Of a stretch of DNA of 14,317 nt, positions 6,028 through 13,654 are shown one piece after another. The DNA lies in NCBI GenBank assembly GCA_002327985.1, contig DCVM01000023.1:1-14317 (forward strand), given 5' to 3'. Position numbers and translations under genes: made by a program. This DNA comes from Syntrophaceae bacterium UBA2188 (GTDB lineage Bacteria; Desulfobacterota; BSN033; UBA1163). The notes beneath the pieces are model-generated. The model saw only the letters and a list, made by a program, of their open reading frames with translations, did not search any database and was not told where the DNA came from. Position 1 is the first letter of the stretch. Each line of letters starts with the position of its first letter.

Positions 6028-6168
6028 TTATTTATTGACCTCATCCTGATCACTTCTTCGGGCAAATAACCATGGTATTCCAACGGACATCACTCTGAAA
6101 AATATGCATAGATATAAACATATCATACCAAGAGCCTTGTAATATTCAAGATATGATTCCACACCCAT
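6028..6168 (-). pseudogene. 46-codon reading frame, possible gene remnant
   Basis: A 46-residue frame begins MGVESYLEYYKALGM and ends WLFARRSDQDEVNK. I do not recognise it. It lies just downstream of the broken dctM remnant on the same strand and has no clear ribosome binding site. It may be another fragment of the decayed operon or chance. The rest of 5952-6241 shows no other gene. Confidence 0.25.
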
Positions 6169-6241
6169 TTTCTAAATTCCCTTCGATCCACAACTCAATT
6201 GGTGATGGCGGTCCTAAGCGGATAGATCTTCTTTAATCAGT

Positions 6242-6705
6242 TCAGTGATGCATGCTCATAGGAAGCCATAGAGCCAAAGCTGGAAAGATGATAATCAACG
6301 CGATGATGATCACTTGCAACAATACAAATGGGATCGAAATCTATAGATTTCTCCCATGCCTATTTCAGGGAGAATCCCCTTTATGACAAAAAGAGAAAGG
6401 CCAAAAGGGGGTGAAATCATACCTATTTCTATATTGAGTAACATGATCGCTGCAAACCAGAGTGGGTTGATGTGATGCAGCTCTAAAATAGGCCAGAAGA
6501 TGGGAACCGTAATCATCATTATCGGGAGAGATTCCAAAAACATACCAAGGATCATAAGGATGACCTGCATGGAAATGATGATTAATAAAGGGGATGAAAA
6601 AAGGGAAGAAAATACCTCAATAAACTTTGTTGTGGAACCTGTAAATGCCAGAATCTCTGAAAACGTAACAGAAGCTGAGAGGATAATGAAATATTCGACA
6701 TAACC
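6242..6705 (-). pseudogene. 3' fragment of a TRAP transporter large permease gene (dctM), truncated and frameshifted
   Basis: Read in one frame from about 6705, the sequence gives YFIILSASVTFSEILAFTG, then a helix through ILGMFLESLPIMMITVPIF, then ALMLLNIEIG-type residues MLLNIEIGMISPPFG and FVIKGILPE, ending GEIYR near 6343. These are the C-terminal signature segments of DctM-type TRAP large permeases, including NIE-G-SPPFG. A one-base frameshift near 6340-6346 then moves the coding into another frame. There it continues ISIPFVLLQVIIIALIIIFP and ALALWLP and stops at 6242, exactly as DctM proteins end. The N-terminal two thirds of the gene are absent. The upstream end is fused out of frame to a dehydrogenase fragment. 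Confidence 0.85.
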
Positions 6706-6920
6706 TTTTTTAAGTCACTTTTTAGATAACCCACCTTTTTCAAAAATTTCAAATTAGAATAGAGCTCTTTCTTCGCATTTCTCTCAACCCTTTTATGTTC
6801 GTCAAACGATCTTTCCTTTCCATCAATGATTCTCACTGGAGCATTTCTTAAAGCAAAGGAAAGGGCGATCCCTAAACCCATTTTCCCAGGACCAATGATC
6901 ATGATCTTTTTATTTTTCAT
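6690..6920 (-). pseudogene. 5' fragment of a 3-hydroxyacyl-CoA dehydrogenase gene, fused to dctM remnant
   Basis: The frame opening at ATG 6920 reads MKNKKIMIIGPGKMGLGIA, a Rossmann NAD-binding fingerprint of the form GxGxMGxGI. It continues through KKVGYLKSDLKKVMSNISLS, which fits the 3-hydroxyacyl-CoA dehydrogenase N-domain (3HCDH_N), where a -sNI-l/t- strand follows. At about 6690-6705 the similarity ends and the DNA instead encodes DctM in the +1 frame. The dehydrogenase frame runs on to a stop at 6582, giving a nonsense tail. Only about 75 of some 280-310 residues remain, so the protein cannot be active. Upstream lies the intact GntR regulator, in the same direction. Confidence 0.75.
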
Positions 6921-7049
6921 AATCTCGTACTATTACATTTCGGACAAACACTGGCTCTAAGCATTTGTTTCAAAAAGTCGCCTAAATATAAACCCATGTT
7001 TTCCTTTTTCATATTGTTAGAGATGAATTGACCTAAAGAAATAATGGAT

Positions 7050-7745
7050 TTATGCTAAATTTTCCCTTAACCTCTTAATATAACTCAATATATCCTTCTT
7101 CGTCTCCAACATGTGTCGTAGGATTGAATCGTCGCTTTTTTGCGGATCTTTCAATTTGATGGCTTTCAAGATTTCAAAATGGCCGTCTCGGGCTCTTTCC
7201 GCGATTTTAGGGATATGAAGGCATGCGATGCGGAATTTCAGCATATGTTCTCTCAATATTTGACTAATTTGATATAGTCTTTTACTCCGACTTGCTTTAC
7301 AAATGATTTCATGAAACTCCGTATCCAAGTCGATCATCTTTTTGGTCAAGCCATTTTTGAGAATCCTTTCAACCTTCTTCAAATTATCTTCCAATCTTTC
7401 AATCTCCTCAGGAGTTATCTTTTCGAGGGCCCATCTTGCAGCAAGCTGCTCAATTGCGGTCCGAGTTAAGAAGAGATCCTCGATATCATATTCCGTCATG
7501 TCGTTGACGATGTATCCCACCCTCGGAATGGAGTAGACCAGCTCCTCCAAATCAAGTTTGTGCAAAGCCTCCCTGACCGGAGTTCTACTCACACCCATCT
7601 CAACCCCTAAAGCAGACTCAACGAGTCTCGTCCCGGGAGAAATTCTTCCGGTGAGGATCGCCATGCGAAGGTCGTTGTAAACCTTCTCTCTCAGAGAACC
7701 CGAATCCGCCTTTATAGGCGATAGGCTTTTCAGTCTTTGGGTCAT
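7050..7745 (-). CDS. GntR-family transcriptional regulator, FadR/FCD subfamily
   Basis: The gene encodes 231 residues, normal for FCD regulators. An N-terminal winged helix (about 15-80) contains the GntR signature GTRLVESALGVEMGVSRTPVREAL. The C-terminal FCD domain has the metal/ligand set D141-x3-H145 (DTEFHEII), a His in GHFEILKAI and a His in RHMLETKK. Such regulators bind carboxylates or acyl-CoA and usually control an adjacent catabolic operon. The next genes in the same direction are the broken 3-hydroxyacyl-CoA dehydrogenase and dctM, which suggests the regulator once governed uptake and oxidation of an organic acid. The ribosome binding site is weak (GGTACC). The gene looks intact. 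Confidence 0.92.
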   Translation of the reverse strand: MTQRLKSLSPIKADSGSLREKVYNDLRMAILTGRISPGTRLVESALGVEMGVSRTPVREALHKLDLEELVYSIPRVGYIVNDMTEYDIEDLFLTRTAIEQLAARWALEKITPEEIERLEDNLKKVERILKNGLTKKMIDLDTEFHEIICKASRSKRLYQISQILREHMLKFRIACLHIPKIAERARDGHFEILKAIKLKDPQKSDDSILRHMLETKKDILSYIKRLRENLA

Positions 7746-7777
7746 TTAAGGTACCACTGAAATACAGTTAGGATACA

Positions 7778-7804
7778 ATTATAACAAAAAAAACCGGATG
7801 TCAA
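7778..7804 (-). promoter_or_regulatory. Promoter of the gntR-family gene
   Basis: On the minus strand a perfect TATAAT (7783-7778) is preceded by TGT, forming an extended -10. TTGACA (7804-7799) is 15 nt upstream, a shorter spacer than ideal. It lies 33 nt before the ATG. Confidence 0.55.
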
Positions 7805-7922
7805 GCCCGAGCCCAACTCTGAAAAGAGTAAATCTTTTCCAGGGGATAAACCAAAGAGATGAAGAGAAAGGGAGGTGCTTTATTGGATATAGCCAACTTT
7901 TTATCGTTAATTCTATCCCTTG

Positions 7923-8144
7923 CTATGAAGGGTAATAAGATCGACGCTGAAATATTTTTTTATTCTCTTCTTTTAGTGAATCTTCTAAAAGTTTTTTGCC
8001 TGTTCCGATATATTTCGTGGTGGATTCCTTCAGATACACTACAAAAGCCGATTCACTTATGCCTGTCAGCCTTCCCGATGTACCTGGAAATGATCTGATC
8101 ATTTCTTTCCTCTTATCTTCTCTTAAACAAATTTGAGGTCGCAA
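7923..8144 (-). pseudogene. Unrecognised 73-codon frame, possible C-terminal gene remnant
   Basis: The minus frame reads RPQICLREDKRKEMIRSFPG then TSGRLTGISESAFVVYLKES, with a lysine-rich end. The composition looks protein-like (balanced hydrophobic and charged residues in helical patterns), unlike the neighbouring AT-rich spacer. There is no good ATG or ribosome binding site at its head, only a TTG. An in-frame stop is a short way upstream. I do not recognise a family. It may be the tail of a lost gene, consistent with the decay seen at 6242-6920. Nothing else coding is visible in 7805-8203. Confidence 0.35.
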
Positions 8145-8203
8145 AAAAATATTTCGGCACAGTTCCCCCTTTTTATTCTATTTTAATTTCCGTTGCCTCT
8201 ATC

Positions 8204-8932
8204 CTATTGCGAAAAACGAGCCATTTTTTCTTTCAATTGAACCGCTAAATCTGGCCTATCGGTGATGAGGGCGTCAACCCTTCTGTCATGAAGCAATGAC
8301 CCTATCATTTCTTCATCGTTCACGGTCCAAACGAAAACAGGTTTATGATTTCTTTGGGCTCTATCCAAGAAACCAAACCTTAATAATTTCCAGTGGGCTG
8401 CTAAAAAATCCGCTTTTGCTTGATGACATCTTTTCGTGGGAAAAAACTCCCACATTCTTGTCCACAGTGGGTTTTTGAGTTTTCCTAACAGTAAACCAAC
8501 TCGAATACTGGGATAACTGTCTTTGATTTCTTTTAAAGAAGAGTCATTGAATGAGGTGACCACAAATTGATCTTCTTTTAAATACCCAGATAACAAGGCC
8601 ATGATTTCTTTTTCATATCCTTCTTCCTTTAATTCGACATCAAGTTTTATCTTTCCAACCGACCATTTTAAAACCTCTTCCACCATTGGGATGGTAAATC
8701 CCTGGCCCGAGGCAATTTGGCCCATTTCTTGATAAGTTAAACTGTGAATGGGCTTTCCTTGAATCGATCCATCATGATAGACAATAAAAACACCATCTTT
8801 CGTTCTTCTCACATCGAATTCGATCATATCCGCCCCTAAGACCTTTGCCTTTTCAAACGATTCGATCGTATTCTCTTTGGCGTAGGTCGGGGCGCCCCGG
8901 TGAGCAACAATTATTTTTTTGGTTATGTCCAT
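8204..8932 (-). CDS. Glycerophosphodiester phosphodiesterase (GDPD/UgpQ-like)
   Basis: The gene encodes 242 residues, the usual length of cytoplasmic UgpQ-type enzymes. The catalytic GDPD motif is complete: A-H11-R-G-A-P, E-N-T, then I-E38-F-D40-V and Y-H53-D-G. The C-terminus has the family strand FVWTVNDEEM and DALITDRPDL. The enzyme hydrolyses glycerophosphodiesters to sn-glycerol 3-phosphate and an alcohol, with a divalent metal. There is no signal peptide. A GCGGGG ribosome site immediately precedes ATG 8932. It follows the gamma-carbonic-anhydrase-like gene in the same direction, separated by a structured element. A glycerol kinase is encoded 2.7 kb away, another route to glycerol 3-phosphate. 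Confidence 0.93.
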   Translation of the reverse strand: MDITKKIIVAHRGAPTYAKENTIESFEKAKVLGADMIEFDVRRTKDGVFIVYHDGSIQGKPIHSLTYQEMGQIASGQGFTIPMVEEVLKWSVGKIKLDVELKEEGYEKEIMALLSGYLKEDQFVVTSFNDSSLKEIKDSYPSIRVGLLLGKLKNPLWTRMWEFFPTKRCHQAKADFLAAHWKLLRFGFLDRAQRNHKPVFVWTVNDEEMIGSLLHDRRVDALITDRPDLAVQLKEKMARFSQ

Positions 8933-8947
8933 CCCCGCTTTTTGTTT

Positions 8948-9052
8948 ACCCCGTTAGAAAGCCCCAGCATTTATGCTGGGGATAATAGAAATTGGAAGCA
9001 TAAGCTACTTATTTTGAGGGCAGGGTCAACGCCCTGCCTTCTCTACCGGGGT
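8948..9052. repeat. Structured ~105-bp intergenic element with imperfect inverted ends and two hairpins
   Basis: The ends ACCCCGTTAGA (8948-8958) and TCTACCGGGGT (9042-9052) are inverted copies with 10 of 11 matches. Inside are a 9-bp hairpin (CCCCAGCAT/ATGCTGGGG, 8962-8981) and a 7-bp hairpin (GGCAGGG/CCCTGCC, 9019-9038). It fills most of the gap between the gamma-carbonic-anhydrase and GDPD genes. The form is that of a MITE- or REPIN-like element. It could also be a processed RNA or transcription attenuator. Confidence 0.55.
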
Positions 9053-9102
9053 TTACTTTTTGACCAAAACCTTCAGATTTTTCCATCGAACCTGTCCTGT
9101 TT

Positions 9103-9612
9103 TTATCGTCTATATTTTTTAAATTCTTTTGCAAGCTCGACATAGAAGTGGCTTCCGTTTGATATCCTCTCCAGTTCTCTTTCATTGAGTGCCCTTACAA
9201 TTTTTGCTGGAATGCCTATGGCCAGAGATCTTGTAGGAACCTTAAAATAATCCTTGATCATCGAATAGGCGCCGATCATACAAAAACCCTCAATGTCTGA
9301 TTGATTGCCTAATACAGCATGCATGCCAATCAAGACATGGTTCCCGATTCTGGCGCAGTGAATCATGGAACCATGGGCGATCGTCACATGGCTTCCTATG
9401 ATGACATCCGAAAACCCTGCATGAACAACACAATTATCCTGAATATTACTATTGGATCCTATTTGGATTCGAAACCGATCAGCCCTTAAGACCGCTCCAG
9501 GCCAGATGCTTGAATTCTCCCCGATTTCCACGTCTCCGACCACGTAAGCTGCCTCACTGACAAAAGCCGATTCAGCAATTTTTGGTTTTTTCTCTCCCAA
9601 TTCTCTAATCAT
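9103..9612 (-). CDS. Gamma-carbonic-anhydrase-family protein (YrdA/PaaY-like left-handed beta-helix)
   Basis: The gene encodes 169 residues of hexapeptide-repeat beta-helix (VGDVEIGENSSIWPGAVLRA, IGSNSNIQDNCVVHAGF, VTIAHGSMIHCARIG). Three zinc ligands are H64, H80 and H85. The family residues R43, D45, Q58 and D59 are also present. A C-terminal helix (RELERISNGSHFYVELAKEF) follows. Members range from true carbonic anhydrases to thioesterases (PaaY) and proteins of unknown function, so activity is uncertain. The start is given as ATG 9612. A TTG at 9618, with GGA seven nt upstream, is a reasonable alternative that adds two residues. It is divergent from hcp. Confidence 0.9.
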   Translation of the reverse strand: MIRELGEKKPKIAESAFVSEAAYVVGDVEIGENSSIWPGAVLRADRFRIQIGSNSNIQDNCVVHAGFSDVIIGSHVTIAHGSMIHCARIGNHVLIGMHAVLGNQSDIEGFCMIGAYSMIKDYFKVPTRSLAIGIPAKIVRALNERELERISNGSHFYVELAKEFKKYRR

Positions 9613-9830
9613 AGTCAATAGCCATTCCGATCGTTGGCCGTTCCCCTTTTTTTCTATGATACATAAAAATTTCTGTGAATGAAAGTGATAATAAGAAACG
9701 GAGGACTTTTAAATTGGGATCGATCGTCACGGAGTAAAAAAATAGTTAAGTTGATATCCACTCTTTACCCAATGTCCCCCATTAAAAAATTTTGGAGGGG
9801 TTGCTTGTTTGTTCTAAAAAATCTTATTGT

Positions 9831-9873
9831 TTTGACCTAAGTCAAACACAGTTTGACCTTTTTATATTATCTT
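9831..9873 (+). promoter_or_regulatory. FNR/HcpR-like operator and promoter of hcp
   Basis: TTTGAC-CTAA-GTCAAA (9831-9846) is a perfect dyad of the CRP/FNR-type GTCAA kind. It shares its right arm with a second dyad, GTCAAAC-aca-GTTTGAC (9841-9857), so three half-sites alternate. A -10-like TATTAT/TATCTT follows at 9865-9873 without a good -35. The upstream dyad is thus centred roughly 40 bp before the expected start, the place for class II activation. HcpR in Desulfovibrio-type bacteria recognises TTGAC/GTCAA dyads before hcp, which fits. The rest of 9619-9830 shows no gene. Confidence 0.65.
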
Positions 9874-9957
9874 AGAGTTAAGATTGCCCAGGCACAAAAC
9901 TCGAAAAGTTATTTCAGGGCTGGCAATCAAAACCAACTCATTCAAAGGAGGAAGATT

Positions 9958-11589
9958 ATGTTTTGTTATCAGTGTGAACAGACGGCGAAAGGTGAAGGAT
10001 GCACCAAGATTGGGGTTTGTGGCAAGGAATCGGACGTGGCTGGTCTCCAGGACCTTCTGATCTATACCCTGAAGGGGCTGTCCCTTTATGCAGTAGAGGG
10101 CCGGAAGGTAGGAGTGGTTGATTCAGAGGTTAATGATTTCACGTGCAAGGCCATGTTTTCCACGCTGACCAATGTTAATTTCGATCCAAATCGATTTGTT
10201 CAATTAATCCAGCGCTGTGTTTCCTTAAGGGAAACCCTCAAGGAAAAAGTGAAGGCTGCGAAGGGAAAAGTTGATTTTCAAGAGGGTCCTGCGACGTTCA
10301 AACCGGCGACCAGTTTGGAGGAACTCCTCAAACAGGCAGAGGCGGTGGGACTCAAATCGGATCCAAGTATCGATCCTGATATCCTCTCTCTTCAGCACAT
10401 CCTCGTTTTTGGAATAAAAGGGGTGGCGGCCTATATGGACCACGCTCAAATCCTCGGTCAGAAGGATGACAAGGTCTATGCCTTTATCCATGAGGGATTG
10501 GCCACGACCCTGAGGAAAGACCTAAGCCTGAACGACTGGGTAGGACTGGTTCTGAAGTGCGGCGAAATCAATGTTAGGGCCATGGAACTTCTTGATGCTG
10601 GCAATACAGGGACCTATGGTCATCCTATTCCTACCAAGGTTCCTCTGGGAGCTAAAAAGGGAAAGGCCATCCTGGTCTCCGGTCATGATCTCAAGGACCT
10701 GGAGGAACTTCTCAAGCAGACCGAGGGCAAAGGCATTTACGTTTATTCCCATGGAGAAATGCTTCCGACCCACGGTTATCCAAACTTAAAAAAATATTCT
10801 CATTTCTATGGCCATTACGGAACAGCCTGGCAGAATCAGACCAAAGAATTCGTCGATTTTCCCGGGGCCATCTTGATGACCACAAACTGTATCCAGAAGC
10901 CAAAGGATTCCTATAAGGATAATATTTTCACCAGCGGCATGGTGGGATGGCCTGGCGTCACCACCATTTCGGACAGAAACTTCAAGCCCGTTATCGACAA
11001 GGCCTTGGCCATGCCGGGTTTTCAGGAAGATAAAAATGGCCGTTCGGTCATGGTTGGCTTTGCAAGAAATACCGTGATGGGCGTTGCCGACAAAGTGATT
11101 GAGGCGGTGAAAGGGAAGGTCATCCGTCACTTCTTCCTCGTGGGAGGATGTGATGGCGCCAAAGCAGGACGGAATTATTACGCTGAATTTGTGGAGAAGG
11201 TCCCCAAGGACTGCATGGTTCTCACCCTCGCATGCGGTAAGTTCCGCTTCTTTGATAAGGATTTAGGAGATATCGGAGGCATTCCGAGGCTATTAGACGT
11301 AGGCCAGTGCAACGACGCTTACTCGGCAGTCCAAATCGCCTTGGCCCTGTCTAAGGCTTTCAACGTAGGGATCAACGAATTGCCTCTCTCTTTCATCCTT
11401 TCCTGGTATGAACAGAAGGCCGTGGCTATTCTTCTCAGCCTCCTCTCCCTGGGTGTAAAGAATATTAAGCTCGGACCATCCCTCCCGGCCTTTGTTTCAC
11501 CTAATGTACTGAAGGTGTTAGTGGATCATTTCAATATCCAACCCATCTCAACACCGGATCAGGATCTGAAGGTAGCATTGGGAAATTAA
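9958..11589 (+). CDS. hcp: Hybrid cluster protein (hydroxylamine reductase), class I
   Basis: The gene encodes 543 residues. The N-terminal MFCYQCEQTAKGEGC carries C3-x2-C6-x8-C15-x5-C21, the [4Fe-4S]-binding spacing of class I proteins from Desulfovibrio-like and methanogenic organisms. The hybrid Fe-S-O cluster ligands are all present: H243 (SGHDL), E267 (HGEML), C311 (TTNC), C398 (GGCDGAK), C426 (LACGKF), C451 (GQCND), and E485 and K487 (WYEQK). The start is ATG 9958, with AAAGGAGG upstream; the frame open further upstream overlaps the promoter. Hcp reduces hydroxylamine and, by current views, NO or S-nitrosylated targets in the cytoplasm of anaerobes. An Hcr reductase gene is absent, as is usual for class I. 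Control is likely by an FNR/HcpR-type regulator. Confidence 0.97.
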   Translation: MFCYQCEQTAKGEGCTKIGVCGKESDVAGLQDLLIYTLKGLSLYAVEGRKVGVVDSEVNDFTCKAMFSTLTNVNFDPNRFVQLIQRCVSLRETLKEKVKAAKGKVDFQEGPATFKPATSLEELLKQAEAVGLKSDPSIDPDILSLQHILVFGIKGVAAYMDHAQILGQKDDKVYAFIHEGLATTLRKDLSLNDWVGLVLKCGEINVRAMELLDAGNTGTYGHPIPTKVPLGAKKGKAILVSGHDLKDLEELLKQTEGKGIYVYSHGEMLPTHGYPNLKKYSHFYGHYGTAWQNQTKEFVDFPGAILMTTNCIQKPKDSYKDNIFTSGMVGWPGVTTISDRNFKPVIDKALAMPGFQEDKNGRSVMVGFARNTVMGVADKVIEAVKGKVIRHFFLVGGCDGAKAGRNYYAEFVEKVPKDCMVLTLACGKFRFFDKDLGDIGGIPRLLDVGQCNDAYSAVQIALALSKAFNVGINELPLSFILSWYEQKAVAILLSLLSLGVKNIKLGPSLPAFVSPNVLKVLVDHFNIQPISTPDQDLKVALGN

Positions 11590-11601
11590 GAAAGATCATT
11601 T

Positions 11602-11646
11602 CATCTCTCCTCGTCTCTCTTTAGAAAAAAGGGATGGGGAGAGATG
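11602..11646. terminator. Weak hairpin between convergent hcp and glpK
   Basis: CATCTCTCC (11602-11610) pairs with GGAGAGATG (11638-11646) in a 9-bp stem with a 27-nt loop, right after the hcp stop. No clear T-run follows on the plus strand, so its strength is doubtful. Confidence 0.35.
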
Positions 11647-11683
11647 GATGTTGAATCAATGTAATGCCCGGTTTTTCTACACC

Positions 11684-13189
11684 TTACGATCTTTCCTGCT
11701 CCCAGCCCTTCACCCTTTCAACGGCCATCTTCCACCTTCGGTAAAGAGATTCTCTTTGTTTCGAACTCATCCGAGGAACAAACTTTCTTTTCACTTGGTA
11801 ATTTGAAGCGATTTGCGTTTGATCCTTCCAAAACCCAACGGCTAAACCAGCAAGGTAGGCGGCTCCCAGGGCAGTCGTCTCAGTGGTTGCCTGGATGACT
11901 ACCGGAACTCCTAAAATGTCAGCTTGAAATTGCATTAAAAACTCATTGGCAGCCGCCCCCCCATCGACCCGCAATTCCTTCAGCTCCATTCCAGAATCCT
12001 CTTCCATGCATTCCAGCACATCCCTCGTCTGATAGGCTATCGACTCCAGGGCGGCACGGGCAATATGAGCTGGCGTCGTTCCACGGGTCATTCCAAAAAT
12101 GGCTCCTCGGGCATACATGTCCCAGTAAGGGGCTCCCAGGCCGACGAAAGCCGGGACAAAATAGACGCCATCATTGGATTGGATGCTGGTGGCCAACCTT
12201 TCACTTTCTGAAGCTCGTTCGATCACCCGTAACCCATCCCTGAGCCATTGGACGACAGCTCCAGCAATAAAGACGCTCCCTTCTAAGGCATATTCAATGT
12301 CCCGGCCAATCCCCCAGGCAATCGTCGTCAGAAGGTTTTTTCTTGAAAGCACTGGATTTTTCCCAACATTCATCAGCAAAAAGCATCCCGTTCCGTAAGT
12401 GTTTTTGGACAAACCTTTTCGAAAACAGGTTTGGCCGAAAAGAGCTCCCTGTTGATCTCCCACCATTCCAGCGATGGGGGTCTCACAACCTAAAAAAACC
12501 CTAGGAGACGTGCTTCCGTAGATTTCACTGGAAGCTTTAACAGATGGTAAGATTTGTTCGGGAATATGAAAATACTTTAAAATTTCCTTATCCCAAGAAA
12601 GATCGTGAATATTGTAAAGCATGGTGCGAGAGGCATTAGAATAATCGGTGAGATGAAGCTTTTTCCCTGTCAGATTGTATGCCAACCAGCTATCTACCGT
12701 ACCAAAGGCCAGTTCCCCTCTTTCGGCTGCCCGGCGAATCGTTTTTTGATGGCCCAAAATCCACTGAACCTTGGTTGCTGAAAAATAGGCGTCGATCACC
12801 AATCCGGTTTTCCTACGAATCTCTCGGGCAAATTTCGTCTTCTTGATTTCGGAACAACTCGGGGCGGTCCTGCGGCACTGCCACACAATAGCATTGTATA
12901 CAGGCTGACCGCTCTCCCTATCCCAGATCAATGTGGTCTCCCGCTGGTTGGTGATCCCAATAGCCACAATTCTTCGGGGTGAAAGGTTGATGGAGTCAAG
13001 GGCCTGCCGGGCAGCTTCCATTTGCGAATCCCATATTTCCAGTGGATCATGTTCCACCCATCCGGGCCGGGGATAGATCTGTCTGAACTCCTTGGCCGCC
13101 ATGCTAACGATTTTCCCTTCCCGATCAAAAATCACAGCACGGGAACTTGTGGTTCCCTGATCCAGTGCCATGATATATTCTTTTTTCAC
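11684..13189 (-). CDS. glpK: Glycerol kinase
   Basis: The gene encodes 501 residues, the normal length of GlpK. The FGGY fold is complete: ALDQGTTSSR (8-17) at the phosphate site, NQRETT with glycerol-binding R83 and E84, YFSATKVQWIL, TVDSWLAYNLTG, D in GMVGDQQGALFGQ, and NTYGTGCFLLMN. The C-terminal VDGGAAANEFLMQFQADILG is also intact. It phosphorylates glycerol with ATP to sn-glycerol 3-phosphate in the cytoplasm. The start is GTG 13189, with GGAGGA seven nt upstream; an ATG six codons in has no such site. Neither glpF nor glpD is in the window. It may be cotranscribed with the small membrane protein gene 72 bp upstream. Confidence 0.97.
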   Translation of the reverse strand: MKKEYIMALDQGTTSSRAVIFDREGKIVSMAAKEFRQIYPRPGWVEHDPLEIWDSQMEAARQALDSINLSPRRIVAIGITNQRETTLIWDRESGQPVYNAIVWQCRRTAPSCSEIKKTKFAREIRRKTGLVIDAYFSATKVQWILGHQKTIRRAAERGELAFGTVDSWLAYNLTGKKLHLTDYSNASRTMLYNIHDLSWDKEILKYFHIPEQILPSVKASSEIYGSTSPRVFLGCETPIAGMVGDQQGALFGQTCFRKGLSKNTYGTGCFLLMNVGKNPVLSRKNLLTTIAWGIGRDIEYALEGSVFIAGAVVQWLRDGLRVIERASESERLATSIQSNDGVYFVPAFVGLGAPYWDMYARGAIFGMTRGTTPAHIARAALESIAYQTRDVLECMEEDSGMELKELRVDGGAAANEFLMQFQADILGVPVVIQATTETTALGAAYLAGLAVGFWKDQTQIASNYQVKRKFVPRMSSKQRESLYRRWKMAVERVKGWEQERS

Positions 13190-13261
13190 AAAAAAATCCT
13201 CCAGGCCAACGACAATCTTGCCTGCATATTAAGGCTGATTATGAAACAAAGATATTCCTAC

Positions 13262-13573
13262 CTATCTCCCCATGGGTGAGGGCGCCAACAACCCTGCCAA
13301 TGCCCCGACCGCAGCGGAGCCTAAGGCGATCAAACCCTCTGGAATGATGGCCGCTGTTTTGATGCTCAGGTAGAAGCCTCCAACAATTGTTATCAAAACA
13401 GCAAGGCCCAGGAATGCCACGACCAAGCGGAAGATCCAGCGGTCGGATTGAAGTGGAGTTAAAAGTTTCTGGAGGCTCTCCAGGAGTTTGACCTTCTGAT
13501 CTGCGGGCAATGAAGGATCCGTCATGACTTGCTGAAGGAGCTCCTGAAGCATGTCTTTCATATTATGGGCCAT
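13262..13573 (-). CDS. Small membrane protein with two transmembrane helices, unknown function
   Basis: The gene encodes 103 residues. The first ~40 residues are polar and helical (MLQELLQQVMTD, QKVKLLESLQKLL). Two helices follow, one near residues 46-68 (FRLVVAFLGLAVLITIVGG) and one near 75-97 (IPEGLIALGSAAVGALAGL), the latter rich in small residues. AAAGGAGG with good spacing precedes ATG 13573, so it is very likely translated. The layout resembles small holin-like or oligomeric membrane proteins, but no known family signature is seen. It lies 72 bp upstream of glpK in the same direction. Confidence 0.75.
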   Translation of the reverse strand: MAHNMKDMLQELLQQVMTDPSLPADQKVKLLESLQKLLTPLQSDRWIFRLVVAFLGLAVLITIVGGFYLSIKTAAIIPEGLIALGSAAVGALAGLLAPSPMGR

Positions 13574-13654
13574 TGAACTTTCCTCCTTTCCACCCTCTCA
13601 AGGGGGAGGGAAATTAAAAAGTCTCCCTGATTGAGGGCAAGTGGATGGGTTTAC

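Noticed and set aside
6582..6920. A 112-residue intact protein starting at 6920
   Set aside because: Only the first ~75 residues resemble 3-hydroxyacyl-CoA dehydrogenase; the rest is an out-of-frame reading of dctM.
9853..9957. TTG 9853 as start of hcp
   Set aside because: It falls inside the operator/promoter; ATG 9958 has AAAGGAGG and gives the canonical MFCYQC start.
10786..11130. 114-codon frame antisense to hcp
   Set aside because: It is a shadow of a gene with all catalytic ligands conserved; it has no ribosome binding site and no recognisable protein features.
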